Part shown: positions 41,222-50,426 of the stretch, piece by piece
How the letters are laid out: the number at the start of each line of letters is the position of its first letter
Position numbering within the stretch: the first letter of the stretch is position 1
The notes under the pieces: model-generated
Databases searched by the model: none
What the model saw: only the letters and a program-made list of their open reading frames with translations
What the model was told of the DNA's origin: nothing
Translations under genes and position numbers: made by a program
Assembly: GCF_965227365.1 (NCBI RefSeq)
Contig: NZ_OZ245754.1
Location: 3,534,001-3,598,000, forward strand
Direction of reading: 5' to 3'
Origin: Hwanghaeella sp965227365
Lineage (GTDB): Bacteria > Pseudomonadota > Alphaproteobacteria > UBA8366 > Aestuariispiraceae
DNA length: 64,000 nt

Positions 41222-43612
41222 CTACCCTTTCGGCGCGCGCATGGCGGCCGTCTCGATGCTCTTGGCATCGATGGCGAAGTGGTCGTAAAGGTCGCTCGGC
41301 GTCCCGGTCTGACCGAAATGGTCGACGCCGAGCGGCGCCACGGAATGACCGCGCACGGCCCCCATCCAGGCAAGCGCCGCCGGATGTCCGTCGATGACGG
41401 TGCAAAATCTGGCCTTTGCGGCCAGCGGTTCAAGCAGGTCCTCGATATGCGCCATTTCGCCGCCGTCGGTGCCTTTCACGCGCGCGCGTTCGACCCGCTG
41501 CCAGTCATTGTAAAGCCGTGCCGCCGAAGTCACCGCCAACAAGCCCGCGCCGGGGAATCGGTCCGCCAAGGCTTCATGCGCCGCGATAGCCTGCGGGGCG
41601 ACGGCACCGGTATAGACGATGGCCAGGCCTGCGTCCGGATCCGGTTTCTTCATCCAATACCCGCCAAGGGTAATCTGGCGTTTCGTTTCATCGTCCAGCT
41701 CGCGCTTGGGCTGGTCCATCGGACGGGTCGACAGCCGCAAATAAATTGCGCCGCCGTCTTCATCCTGCATGTAGTTGAAGCCATAGCGCATGATCTCGGC
41801 CAATTCGTCGGCGAATGACGGCTCGTATCCCAGAAGACCCGGCTGCCCCATACCAATCAGCGGTGTCGATATGGATTGGTGCGCGCCGCCTTCGGGCGCC
41901 AGGGTCACGCCGCTCGGCGTCGCGACCAACATGAAGCGGGCATCCATGTAACAGGCATAGTTCAGGGCATCGAGGCCGCGGGCAATGAAGGGATCATACA
42001 ATGTCCCGATCGGCAGCAAGCGTCCGCCGAACAGGCTTTCGGAAAGGCCCAGTGCCGCGAGGTTCAGGAACAGATCGTTCTCGGCGATGCCCAGTTCGAT
42101 ATGCTGCCCTTTCGGCGAGCGGGTCCATTTCTGGGCCGAGGGAACCTTGCGCTCGCGGAAGGTATCTTCCTTCTCGTTCCGCCCGAACAGACCGCGCTGG
42201 TTTACCCAGGGGCCCAAATTGGTGGAGACCGTGACATCCGGCGAGGTCGTCACGATCCGGTCGGCCAACATGCCGCCTTGCCGGGATATCTCGTTCAGGA
42301 TCCGGCCGAAGGCTTCCTGAGTGGAGGTGCGCTCCTGGCGCGGCAGCGTGAGTGTGTCCGGAACCGGGACGCGTTGATCCTTAAGACGATAGGTCTTCCG
42401 GCGCGTATAGGGTGCCCGAGCCATCTGCGATTTCAACTCGGCCTCCGGCACCCGGACCCCTTCGAACTTATCCCATTCGTGGCCCTCACGGACGTTCTGG
42501 GCCTTGCGGAAGGCATCCATCTGGTCGGGCGTCATCAGTCCTGCATGGTTGTCCTTGTGCCCCATCAACGGCAGGCCATACCCCTTGATCGTATAGAAGA
42601 TAAAGCAGGTCGGGCGGTCGTCCTGCACCTGGTCAAAGGCATGCAGCACCGCCTCCATGCTGTGCCCGCCCAAATTCGTCATCACGGCGTGCAGTTCGTC
42701 GTCCGTGTAACTGTTCAGCAGGTCATGCAGATCGCCGATATCGGCTTCATCCGCCCTGGTATCCTCCAGGATCTGACGCCGCCAGGCGGGACCGCCCTGG
42801 AAGGCAAGCGCGGAATAGACGTCGTTCGGGCATTCGTTGATGAATTTCTTCAGCAGCCGCCCGCCGGGCTTTTTGAAGGCGTCCATCTGCAACCGGCCGT
42901 ATTTGACGGTGATCACATTCCAACCGACGGACCGGAACATGCGGCCGATGACGCGGAACAGATGCTCGTTCACCACCCCGTCCAGGCTCTGGCGGTTATA
43001 GTCGATCACCCACCAGCAGTTCCGGATGTCGTGCTTCCAGGTATCCATCAGGCATTCATAGACATTGCCCTCATCCAGTTCCGCATCGCCGACGATGGCG
43101 ATCATCCGGCCCGGATCGTGATCCGCCGGTGTAATCCCCTTCATGCGCAGATAGTCCTGGGTGAGCGCGGCAAAATTGGTCACCGCAGCCCCCAAACCGA
43201 CCGACCCGGTGGAGAAATCCACCGTCTCGTTGTCCTTGGTCCGCGACGGGTAGGACTGCGCCCCGCCATAGCCCCGGAAGTCTTCCAGCTTCTCCTGCGT
43301 CTGATTGCCGAGCAGATACTGGATCGCATGCATCACCGGGCTGCCATGCGGTTTCACGGCAATCCGGTCATGCTCGTTCATGACATGGAAATAGAGCGCG
43401 GTCAGGATCGTATTGATCGATGCACAGGAGGACTGATGCCCGCCGACCTTCACACCGTCCGGGTTTTCCCGCAGATGATTGGCGTTGTGGATCGTCCAGG
43501 TACTGAGCCAACGGACCCGACGCTCGAGTTCCTCGAGCATGCGGATGTCTTCGTCCGTATAGCTGGGCGTCCGGCCCGTGCCCGCGTCGATAATCGATCC
43601 ATCAGCCGCCAT
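41222..43612 (-). CDS. AceE/transketolase-like thiamine diphosphate E1 enzyme
   Basis: A 796-residue single-chain ThDP enzyme related to homodimeric pyruvate dehydrogenase E1 (AceE). The ThDP motif begins GDAELDEGNVYECL and ends in WWVIDYNRQSLDG; DFSTGSVGLGAAVTNFAALT and SLFGGRLLPIGTLYDPFIARGLDA match the AceE pattern. It is about 90 residues shorter than AceE. Alphaproteobacteria normally use the two-chain PdhA/PdhB E1, and no E2 or E3 gene is adjacent, so this is probably a paralogue acting on another 2-oxo acid or as a transketolase-like enzyme. The ATG at 43612 follows GGGAAAA. It is divergent from the RdhA-like gene. Confidence 0.75.
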   Translation of the reverse strand: MAADGSIIDAGTGRTPSYTDEDIRMLEELERRVRWLSTWTIHNANHLRENPDGVKVGGHQSSCASINTILTALYFHVMNEHDRIAVKPHGSPVMHAIQYLLGNQTQEKLEDFRGYGGAQSYPSRTKDNETVDFSTGSVGLGAAVTNFAALTQDYLRMKGITPADHDPGRMIAIVGDAELDEGNVYECLMDTWKHDIRNCWWVIDYNRQSLDGVVNEHLFRVIGRMFRSVGWNVITVKYGRLQMDAFKKPGGRLLKKFINECPNDVYSALAFQGGPAWRRQILEDTRADEADIGDLHDLLNSYTDDELHAVMTNLGGHSMEAVLHAFDQVQDDRPTCFIFYTIKGYGLPLMGHKDNHAGLMTPDQMDAFRKAQNVREGHEWDKFEGVRVPEAELKSQMARAPYTRRKTYRLKDQRVPVPDTLTLPRQERTSTQEAFGRILNEISRQGGMLADRIVTTSPDVTVSTNLGPWVNQRGLFGRNEKEDTFRERKVPSAQKWTRSPKGQHIELGIAENDLFLNLAALGLSESLFGGRLLPIGTLYDPFIARGLDALNYACYMDARFMLVATPSGVTLAPEGGAHQSISTPLIGMGQPGLLGYEPSFADELAEIMRYGFNYMQDEDGGAIYLRLSTRPMDQPKRELDDETKRQITLGGYWMKKPDPDAGLAIVYTGAVAPQAIAAHEALADRFPGAGLLAVTSAARLYNDWQRVERARVKGTDGGEMAHIEDLLEPLAAKARFCTVIDGHPAALAWMGAVRGHSVAPLGVDHFGQTGTPSDLYDHFAIDAKSIETAAMRAPKG

Positions 43613-43687
43613 AGTCTTTTCCCTACCGTTCTTCGTCATCTCGCCGTTCGGCACAGGCCGTTACGGTCGCGGCCTTAATATAGCCTT

Positions 43688-43709
43688 CCCACGGGGTTTT
43701 CCCCATGGG
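43688..43709. repeat. Hairpin CCCACGGGG-TTTT-CCCCATGGG in the divergent E1/RdhA spacer
   Basis: Nine-bp arms with a single mismatch around a TTTT loop. It sits in the middle of the 226-bp divergent spacer and next to an AT-rich TTAATATAG element (43675-43683) that could be a -10 region for the leftward E1 gene. Confidence 0.4.
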
Positions 43710-43838
43710 GCACGGAATAACAGTAATGCCGCTTCTTCGAAACAGCCGGACGCCCGTCCGCCGCCTCCCCGATCAAGGTCGCGTCAGGGGCGCGTTATCC
43801 GTGTTCAAAATCACACCGGCTTGGTCTACCGTTCCGCC

Positions 43839-45917
43839 ATGCGATTGTTCTCCCATACCGACCGCCCGGTTCATCTGGGCCGATACCCGATGGAACGCCT
43901 GCCGCGCATGCCTGCGGGAAGCGCGCCTTTTTCTTCCGTTCCCACGCAGGTCCCGGCCGGCCCGGGGGGCGACGCGACCCTGCCGCACGTCTTTGCGCCT
44001 TATATCGCCCTGTATAAGGAGACCAGGGACGGTCCAGCAGCCCCGTCGACGGCCCCCATTCCGGAAGAAGCTCGAATCCGGACGGACAACCTGAAGGCCG
44101 GTTGCTACTTCCTCGACGCGGCCGGGGCCGGCACCTGCCGCATTCCCGCTGCCGCACGCCTGCCCGGCCTGCCTGAGGAACATGACCACGCATTGGTGAT
44201 CCTGGTCGAACACGGACCCATGCCCGACCCGAACGAAGACGCCTTTCCCTGGCTTGAAGGGTCGGCCGATGCCGTTGCCGATCTGCGCGCTGCGGAAATC
44301 GCCGTCTGCATGGCCGGGTATCTGCGCAATATGGGATACGACGCGCGGGCGCATTTTGCCTTCCCCGACTGTGCGGACGTCGATATCGCGGCACTCGCGC
44401 TGCAATGCGGGCTGACCGAGAGTTCGGACGGAAAATCCGTCCATCCCTATATCGGAACCGGATTCCGGCTGGCCGCTGTCACCACGGATTTCCGGGTAAC
44501 GGACGAGCCGCCGCTGGCGCGGCGGAGCGTAGCCGAGTCCTTCCTGTCAAAAGGTCCCGCCTGGTGGCTGGGGCTCGGCGGGTCGGCGGGCCGCTTCGAC
44601 CGGCCCGCCAGCCGCGCGCTGCATCTCGGCCCCTATCCGATGGAAAAGATCAAACGCGTCGACCGACCGACGACCATGGTGGATGAAGCCAAAATTAAAC
44701 GGGTTGCGAAACGGGCGGAGTTTTTCCAACGCGCCCTGATGGGCGACCTTGGCGACAAGGCGCAGAGGGAACGCAATCGCTTCGCCGTGAAGAACCCCTA
44801 TGCCTTTGCCATGGTCCCGCTGATCCGCGGCATGGTGCCGTTCCAGCATGGCGAGACCGCCGCGCCCCCCGCCCCCGGGACGGCCGAGGCCGAACGCAAT
44901 GCCCGCGCGGTCAAAGGGCTGGCCTATCATCTGGGCGCGGACATGGTCGGGATCTGCGAGGCCAAGGACTATGCCTGGTACACGCATGACGCGGCGGGCA
45001 AAGAGGTGCCGATCCGCCACAAATATGCCGTCGTGATGCTGATCGATCAGGGCTTCGAGACCATGGAAGGATCGAGCGGCGACGACTGGATTTCCGGCGC
45101 CCAATCCATGCGGTCCTACATGCGGGGCGCACAGATTGCCGGCGTCATGGCCGCGCATCTGCGCCGGCTTGGCCATGACGCCAGGTCTCAGACCAATGCG
45201 GATTCGGAAGTGCTGCACATTCCGCTGATCCTCTGGGCCGGATTGGGAGAGATGAGCCGGATCGGCGAATTGGTGCTCAACCCCTTCGTCGGCCCGCGAT
45301 TCAAATCGGTGGTGCTGACGACCGATATGCCCCTGGAAATCGACAAGCCGGTCGACTTCGGCTTGCTGGACTTCTGCGAAAAATGCACGAAATGCGCCCG
45401 CGAATGTCCGTGTTCCGCAATCCCCTTGGGTCCGCGCATCGAATACAATGGCTATGAGATATGGAAGCCGGATGTCGAACGCTGCACCCGCTATCGCGTT
45501 ACCAATCCGAAGGGGTCGGCCTGCGGCCGCTGCATGAAGACCTGCCCCTACAATACCGAGGGGCTGCTGACGCATCGTGCCTTCCTATGGGCCGCGATCA
45601 ACATCCCCGCCAGCCGCAAGGCGATCGCGGAATGGGATGACAAGCTCGGCAACGGGTCGATCAACAGGACGAAGAAATGGTGGTTCGACCTGGAACAGAT
45701 CGACGGCGCCGCCGTCGCGCCCCGCGCTGGCGCAAATGAGCGGCAACTGGATCTGGGCGCCAATACCGACCCCGCGGGTCAGAAGATCGCGCTCTATCCG
45801 CCGGCAGAACATCCGCCGGGCGACATGCTAGACCCTCGCCCGATCGACCGGAAACAGGCGCTGGAGAGAGGCGCCGCCGCAAAGACTTTCGGACCGGGCA
45901 GCGGAAAGCCTCACTAG
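43839..45917 (+). CDS. Reductive dehalogenase homologue (RdhA-like, cytoplasmic type)
   Basis: A 692-residue protein. Two 4Fe-4S motifs close the core: C513-X2-C516-X2-C519-X3-C523-P and C549-X12-C562-X2-C565-X3-C569-P. The N-terminal third repeats the fold of the core: LGRYPMERL (13-21) versus LGPYPMEKI (263-271), and AVTTDFRVTDEPP (213-225) versus VLTTDMPLEIDKP (492-504). This duplication is described for the B12-dependent NpRdhA. Tyr427, Lys489 and Arg551/553 lie within one or two positions of its Tyr426, Lys488 and Arg552 as I recall them. No Tat signal and no RdhB anchor gene, so it is not respiratory. No fused reductase domain. Substrate unknown. ydbH starts 1 nt after its stop. Confidence 0.75.
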   Translation: MRLFSHTDRPVHLGRYPMERLPRMPAGSAPFSSVPTQVPAGPGGDATLPHVFAPYIALYKETRDGPAAPSTAPIPEEARIRTDNLKAGCYFLDAAGAGTCRIPAAARLPGLPEEHDHALVILVEHGPMPDPNEDAFPWLEGSADAVADLRAAEIAVCMAGYLRNMGYDARAHFAFPDCADVDIAALALQCGLTESSDGKSVHPYIGTGFRLAAVTTDFRVTDEPPLARRSVAESFLSKGPAWWLGLGGSAGRFDRPASRALHLGPYPMEKIKRVDRPTTMVDEAKIKRVAKRAEFFQRALMGDLGDKAQRERNRFAVKNPYAFAMVPLIRGMVPFQHGETAAPPAPGTAEAERNARAVKGLAYHLGADMVGICEAKDYAWYTHDAAGKEVPIRHKYAVVMLIDQGFETMEGSSGDDWISGAQSMRSYMRGAQIAGVMAAHLRRLGHDARSQTNADSEVLHIPLILWAGLGEMSRIGELVLNPFVGPRFKSVVLTTDMPLEIDKPVDFGLLDFCEKCTKCARECPCSAIPLGPRIEYNGYEIWKPDVERCTRYRVTNPKGSACGRCMKTCPYNTEGLLTHRAFLWAAINIPASRKAIAEWDDKLGNGSINRTKKWWFDLEQIDGAAVAPRAGANERQLDLGANTDPAGQKIALYPPAEHPPGDMLDPRPIDRKQALERGAAAKTFGPGSGKPH

Positions 45918-45918
45918 G

Positions 45919-48579
45919 ATGCGCCGGTTAGCGATAGCGCTCAGCGTCTTCATCCTGCTGCTGGCAGGGATTGCCGGTCTGGCATGGATCAACCGGATTC
46001 CGCTGGCGGAATGGGCCATCGATACCTACCAGCCGGAAACGCTGCTCGGTCCAATCTCGGTTCGGATCAGCGATATCTCGCTCTCCACCGTTTCGGTTTC
46101 CGAGATCCGCGCGCGCTATCGCGGACCGGTGACGATCCAGGACGTCACCATCGACTTCGCTATCGGCAAGGGACCGCGGATTATCCTACCCGCGATCAGG
46201 ATAGGATCCCTGAACGCCGCGCTATCCTTTGCCGATTGGTTCGATCTTCTGGACACCATCGCGCCCGACGGATCCGATGATGGGCAGGATGGCCTGCCTA
46301 CGGTGCCTGTTACGGTCGGTCAGATTACGGTGGAAACGATCGATTTCTACGTGGAGACGCCGAAAGGCTATGCCTTGTTGAACGGCCGGTTGGCAGCAAA
46401 CGGCCCGATCGACTTGTCCGAACCCTCCGCCGTGCAGCGCCTGCTGCAAGGATTGCAGGGAGATTTGCTGCTGAGCGCCGGAGCGGCCGGATTTCCTGTC
46501 GAGAGCGGCGCGATGGGCGGTGGCTCCCTGGTCGTCAACGCCATCTTCGCCGCTGGCAGTGCAACACTGGAAGCAATCACGCCGGTTCGCCTGAACCTTG
46601 AGGTTTCCGAGCCTCTGCCGGGTCTGCCCGATCTACCGGTGGGTGTTTACCGCGCGGATATCGGCTCCGACGCATTGCCGTTCAAGCTGACCTTGGGATA
46701 CGAAACAGCCCCCGTCCCTGCGCTGAAGAAGATCCAAGTGGCGCCCTTTCCCTTTGCACTCGATACGCCTTTCGGCACCGCCGAAGCGGAAGCGACCACA
46801 ACGCCGACGACCGTGACCGAAGCGCAAACCGACCCGACGGCCTTGCCGCTGGTCCTGAAAGGCCGGCTGGACTTGAAACAAGTCCCCCTGCCCGCCGGAA
46901 TCAAGGCGGATATCACCGGTCGGTTTGAGGTCGACAAAGGCGCCAGGACCAGCATCGCGCTCAAACAAGGGTTTGCCGTATCAGCGGATATGTCGGCCTC
47001 GCCCCTGTTGTCCGATGTTCCGCCGGACGCCCTGGCCGTCCTCGGCAAGGTCGCGTCGTTCAGAACCGACAGCAAAATGGCGATAGACATCGCCGCCGGC
47101 AATGAGGGAAGAACGATCACCGGAGATGGCGCATTCTCGGTGCGCAGCGGCGACGTGACACTTACCGTTCCAGACGGTTTCGATTTGGAAATGACGCCGC
47201 GGCAAGACATGGAAATCGCCGCGAAAACGGTCGATATCCTGATATCTCCCGGGAATGCGCCGATCGCAGGAAAGGCCGGTTTCGGCGAATTGGCGGCCAG
47301 GATCGGACCTGACGGTGCCGGCCGGGCACGGGCCGGCTATCGCCTCGACACCGACCTTTTGCAGTCCAAAGGCTTCCTCGCCCTGCAGTTCGCCGGGGAC
47401 CGGTTGGGAATTGCGGTGACGGATGCCGCTATGAGCTTGCCAGGGACGGATATGTCGATCCCATCCTTCCAAGCGACCGCAACCTTGGCGGATGACGGTA
47501 TCGACCTTGCCGCTACGGTCGAGGAGGTTCTGCTGGGAGAGTTGCGGGCCTTGAAGCGCCCTCTATCCCTTACCGGTACTGCGATCCCTGCGGGTTGGGG
47601 ATACGACTTCAACGCCGTTGGATCGATCGACGACATCGTCGCCATTTCGGCAAAAGGCACCTATGCCGGCGGCGACGTCGTGATGACATTCGGATCGGGA
47701 GACATTCCTCTCGGCCCCGGCGGCGCCGATTTGAGTGAATTGACCGACCTGGTCGATCTGGGGCGCTCGGACCCCAATGGATCAATCCGCGTCGAGGGGG
47801 AACTGACCTATCAGCATGGCGGCATCAGCGGTTATGCGGATCTGCACATCGCGGAAATCGGGTCGGTCCTGGCCGATGACACGGAAATTTCCGTCCTCGG
47901 CACGGTGACGTTCGACCTTTCGAAACCGCCCGCGACCCTGGAGCCGGCGACCCTTACCGGATCTCTTTCCTCCGACATCCTGGGGACGATCCCCTTCAAG
48001 GAAACCTTCACCATACGCGAGACGGGCGAGATGGAGGTAACGTCGCTGGAAGCACAGTTCCTGGGCGGCACCATCACGATCCGGGAAGGCCTGGCCAGTG
48101 CGTCGGCCGGCTCGCTCACCGGCAGGGTCCATGCCGCCGCCATCGATATGAACGCACTTGCGGATTTGATGGCGATAGAGGGGCTGGAAGGCACGGGCCG
48201 GCTGACCGGGGATTTGAAATTCCATGTGACCGGGGACGCGATCATCATCGAGGCGGGTGAACTGCGTGCCGACAAACCCGGCATTCTGCGCTACCAGGGG
48301 GAAGCGCTGCGGGCGGCGGCGTCCGGCAATGAAAACCTCGCGCTTCTCGTCCAGGCCCTGGAAAATTTCCACTACGAGGTCCTGACACTCGGCATCGACA
48401 TCCCTGAATTCGGCGAAGGCATCGTGACCCTGCATCTGGAAGGCAGCAACCCGGATGTACTGGAAGGCTACCCGTTCGACGTCACGATCAACCTGGAGAG
48501 TGAATACGGTCGGCTGATCAGGGAGTTTCTGGAACTGTATCAGGAAATGGACGTCATTCTTCAGGGCGCGGTCCGATAA
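45919..48579 (+). CDS. ydbH: YdbH-family AsmA-like intermembrane lipid transport protein
   Basis: An 886-residue protein with one N-terminal membrane helix (LAIALSVFILLLAGIAGLAWI) and a long beta-rich periplasmic body, the AsmA-like/YdbH (DUF748-related dicarboxylate-like) architecture. The C-terminal part GRLTGDLKFHVTGDAIIIEAGELRADKPG and the last helix LIREFLELYQEMDVIL fit YdbH. Such proteins bridge the periplasm to carry phospholipids to the outer membrane. The next genes, ynbE and ydbL, complete the known trio. It starts 1 nt after the RdhA-like stop, with its Shine-Dalgarno sequence inside that gene, so the two are probably co-transcribed without sharing a pathway. Confidence 0.82.
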   Translation: MRRLAIALSVFILLLAGIAGLAWINRIPLAEWAIDTYQPETLLGPISVRISDISLSTVSVSEIRARYRGPVTIQDVTIDFAIGKGPRIILPAIRIGSLNAALSFADWFDLLDTIAPDGSDDGQDGLPTVPVTVGQITVETIDFYVETPKGYALLNGRLAANGPIDLSEPSAVQRLLQGLQGDLLLSAGAAGFPVESGAMGGGSLVVNAIFAAGSATLEAITPVRLNLEVSEPLPGLPDLPVGVYRADIGSDALPFKLTLGYETAPVPALKKIQVAPFPFALDTPFGTAEAEATTTPTTVTEAQTDPTALPLVLKGRLDLKQVPLPAGIKADITGRFEVDKGARTSIALKQGFAVSADMSASPLLSDVPPDALAVLGKVASFRTDSKMAIDIAAGNEGRTITGDGAFSVRSGDVTLTVPDGFDLEMTPRQDMEIAAKTVDILISPGNAPIAGKAGFGELAARIGPDGAGRARAGYRLDTDLLQSKGFLALQFAGDRLGIAVTDAAMSLPGTDMSIPSFQATATLADDGIDLAATVEEVLLGELRALKRPLSLTGTAIPAGWGYDFNAVGSIDDIVAISAKGTYAGGDVVMTFGSGDIPLGPGGADLSELTDLVDLGRSDPNGSIRVEGELTYQHGGISGYADLHIAEIGSVLADDTEISVLGTVTFDLSKPPATLEPATLTGSLSSDILGTIPFKETFTIRETGEMEVTSLEAQFLGGTITIREGLASASAGSLTGRVHAAAIDMNALADLMAIEGLEGTGRLTGDLKFHVTGDAIIIEAGELRADKPGILRYQGEALRAAASGNENLALLVQALENFHYEVLTLGIDIPEFGEGIVTLHLEGSNPDVLEGYPFDVTINLESEYGRLIREFLELYQEMDVILQGAVR

Positions 48580-48699
48580 GGCCCCTCCGCCTGTATGCCC
48601 CCGGGCGGCCTTCGCCATAATTTCGCCGCCTTTCCGTGATCTGGTGAACCGGTTAAGTTACGGACGAAGCGAATTGATGGACCTGCCAAGGACGCCGAC

Positions 48700-48891
48700 A
48701 TGACAGCCTTTCGGCTACTGATAATTGGGATCGCGGCCCCCCTGCTGATCGCGGGGTGCACGCCGACCGTGAAGGTCGAGGCACCGAAGGAACCGATCAC
48801 CATTAATCTGAACGTGAAGCTGGACGCGGAAGTCCGTGTGAAACTGGAAGAGAAGGCACAGGAAGATGTTGCGAACAATCCGATCTTCTAA
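48700..48891 (+). CDS. ynbE: YnbE-family outer-membrane lipoprotein
   Basis: A 63-residue lipoprotein. The signal ends in the lipobox LLIAGC with the lipidated Cys19 or so, followed by TPTVKVEAPKEPITINLNVKLDAEVRVKLEEK, the conserved YnbE body. YnbE partners YdbH at the outer membrane. It follows ydbH after 120 nt, and its last 26 nt overlap the start of ydbL in another frame. Confidence 0.88.
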   Translation: MTAFRLLIIGIAAPLLIAGCTPTVKVEAPKEPITINLNVKLDAEVRVKLEEKAQEDVANNPIF

Positions 48892-49246
48892 CCCGGCGGC
48901 GGCTTTGGTTTCGGCATTACGCGTCCTTGCAATCGTCTGCGCGGTGATTTTCGCAGCCAGCCAACCGGCCCTGGCCGACCCGCTGGACGCACCGCGCGCC
49001 GCGGGCCTCGTCGGCGAGCGCTATGACGGTTACGCGCAGCTTCGTGATTCCAATGCCCCGGCGGATGTCGCCGCGCTGGTCAGGTCGATCAACCGGCAAC
49101 GCAAGGACTATTACGACCAGATCGCCAAGAAAGAGAATGTGAGCCCGACCGAAGTCGGCAAGCTCTACGCCAACAAAATCTATCAGTCGGCGCCGCGCGG
49201 ATACTGGTTCATGGACCAATCTGGCCAGTGGAAACGCAAATTCTAG
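48866..49246 (+). CDS. ydbL: YdbL-family (DUF1318) periplasmic protein
   Basis: A 126-residue periplasmic protein. The signal peptide runs to about residue 37 (AVIFAASQPALA), and the mature part LDAPRAAGLVGERYDGYAQLRD, AALVRSINRQRKDYYDQIAKKENVS and KIYQSAPRGYWFM matches DUF1318/YdbL. YdbL modulates YdbH-YnbE assembly in E. coli. The ATG at 48866 lies inside ynbE, so translation is coupled. Confidence 0.88.
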   Translation: MLRTIRSSNPAAALVSALRVLAIVCAVIFAASQPALADPLDAPRAAGLVGERYDGYAQLRDSNAPADVAALVRSINRQRKDYYDQIAKKENVSPTEVGKLYANKIYQSAPRGYWFMDQSGQWKRKF

Positions 49247-49502
49247 GCAGCGCGTCGATGGTTTCCTGCTGAAACACAGCGGATAACTGCCGGGTGGGCC
49301 GGGCTCCTGTTCCGGGAATGGCCCTTGTCCCGCTTGGGTTCGCGCGTCATATCTAAAAGAAGCCTTGGCCATGCTCCCCATGGATATCATCCGTGGGGCG
49401 TATTGTTTCGCGTATTCCCGCATACGACGGCCGTCGTCAGGGACAAGCGCGTTCGGGCCGGGCGAGCCATGCGATCGGATTAAGAACAGCGGTGATAAGA
49501 CG

Positions 49503-50426
49503 ATGACCAATAGCCTGCCCAAGAACGTCGACGATACCATGACCCTTCTGGGCGAAGGCAATTATGTGGCCGATCGCAGTTTGGCCACCGCGCTATATCT
49601 ATCGCTGGAATTGAAGCGCCCGCTGTTCCTGGAAGGCGAAGCCGGCGTGGGCAAGACCGAAATCGCCAAGGTCCTGAGCAATACGCTGGGCCGCGACCTG
49701 ATCAGACTGCAGTGTTACGAAGGCCTGGATGTCTCCGCTGCAGTCTATGAATGGAACTATGCACGGCAGATGCTGGAAATCCGAATGGCTGAAGCCTCCG
49801 GCGGAACGGATCGGCAGACGCTGGAATCGGAACTCTTTTCCGAACGCTTTCTGACCAAACGCCCGATCCTGCGCGCGCTGGAACCGCATGCGGGCGGCGC
49901 GCCCGTCCTGCTGATCGACGAGTTGGACCGGACGGATGAACCATTCGAAGCCTTCCTGCTCGAAGTGCTCAGCGACTATCAGGTAACGGTCCCGGAAATG
50001 GGAACCGTGAAGGCGGAAACGCCGCCGCTGGTCATCATTACCTCGAACCGTACGCGCGAGATTCATGACGCCATCAAGCGTCGCTGTTTCTACTACTGGG
50101 TCGATTATCCGGATGCTGAGCGCGAATTCGAGATCCTTAAGGTCAAGGCACCGACGGCGCCCGAGGATCTGTCGCGTCAGATCGTCGCCTTCGTCCAAAA
50201 GATCCGCAGTCTGGACCTTTTCAAACTGCCGGGCGTTGCTGAAACGATCGACTGGGCTCATGCGCTGACCCAGCTGGACCGGTTGACGCTGGATCCGCAG
50301 ACGATCAACGACACGCTGGGCACGCTGCTGAAGTATCAGGACGATATCGCCAAGATACAGGGGTCCGAAGCGGCCCGTATTCTGGACGAGGTGAAGTCGG
50401 AAATGAGCCAGAAGGAAAACGCATGA
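49503..50426 (+). CDS. coxD: CoxD-like MoxR-family AAA+ ATPase
   Basis: A 307-residue AAA+ protein. Walker A is LEGEAGVGKTEIAK, Walker B is PVLLIDELDRTDEPFE, and sensor 1 is in PLVIITSNRTREIHDAIKRRC. This matches the MoxR/CoxD group, which remodels metal centres; in aerobic CO dehydrogenase systems CoxD helps build the Mo-Cu site. The ATG at 49503 gives MTNSLPKNVDDTMTLL; the upstream open frame to 49365 lacks similarity. Its stop overlaps the coxE start by 4 nt (ATGA). Confidence 0.85.
   Translation: MTNSLPKNVDDTMTLLGEGNYVADRSLATALYLSLELKRPLFLEGEAGVGKTEIAKVLSNTLGRDLIRLQCYEGLDVSAAVYEWNYARQMLEIRMAEASGGTDRQTLESELFSERFLTKRPILRALEPHAGGAPVLLIDELDRTDEPFEAFLLEVLSDYQVTVPEMGTVKAETPPLVIITSNRTREIHDAIKRRCFYYWVDYPDAEREFEILKVKAPTAPEDLSRQIVAFVQKIRSLDLFKLPGVAETIDWAHALTQLDRLTLDPQTINDTLGTLLKYQDDIAKIQGSEAARILDEVKSEMSQKENA

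Noticed and set aside
41876..43678. 600-codon open frame on the plus strand opposite the E1-like gene
   Set aside because: The minus-strand reading gives a clear thiamine diphosphate enzyme; this one has no recognisable motif.
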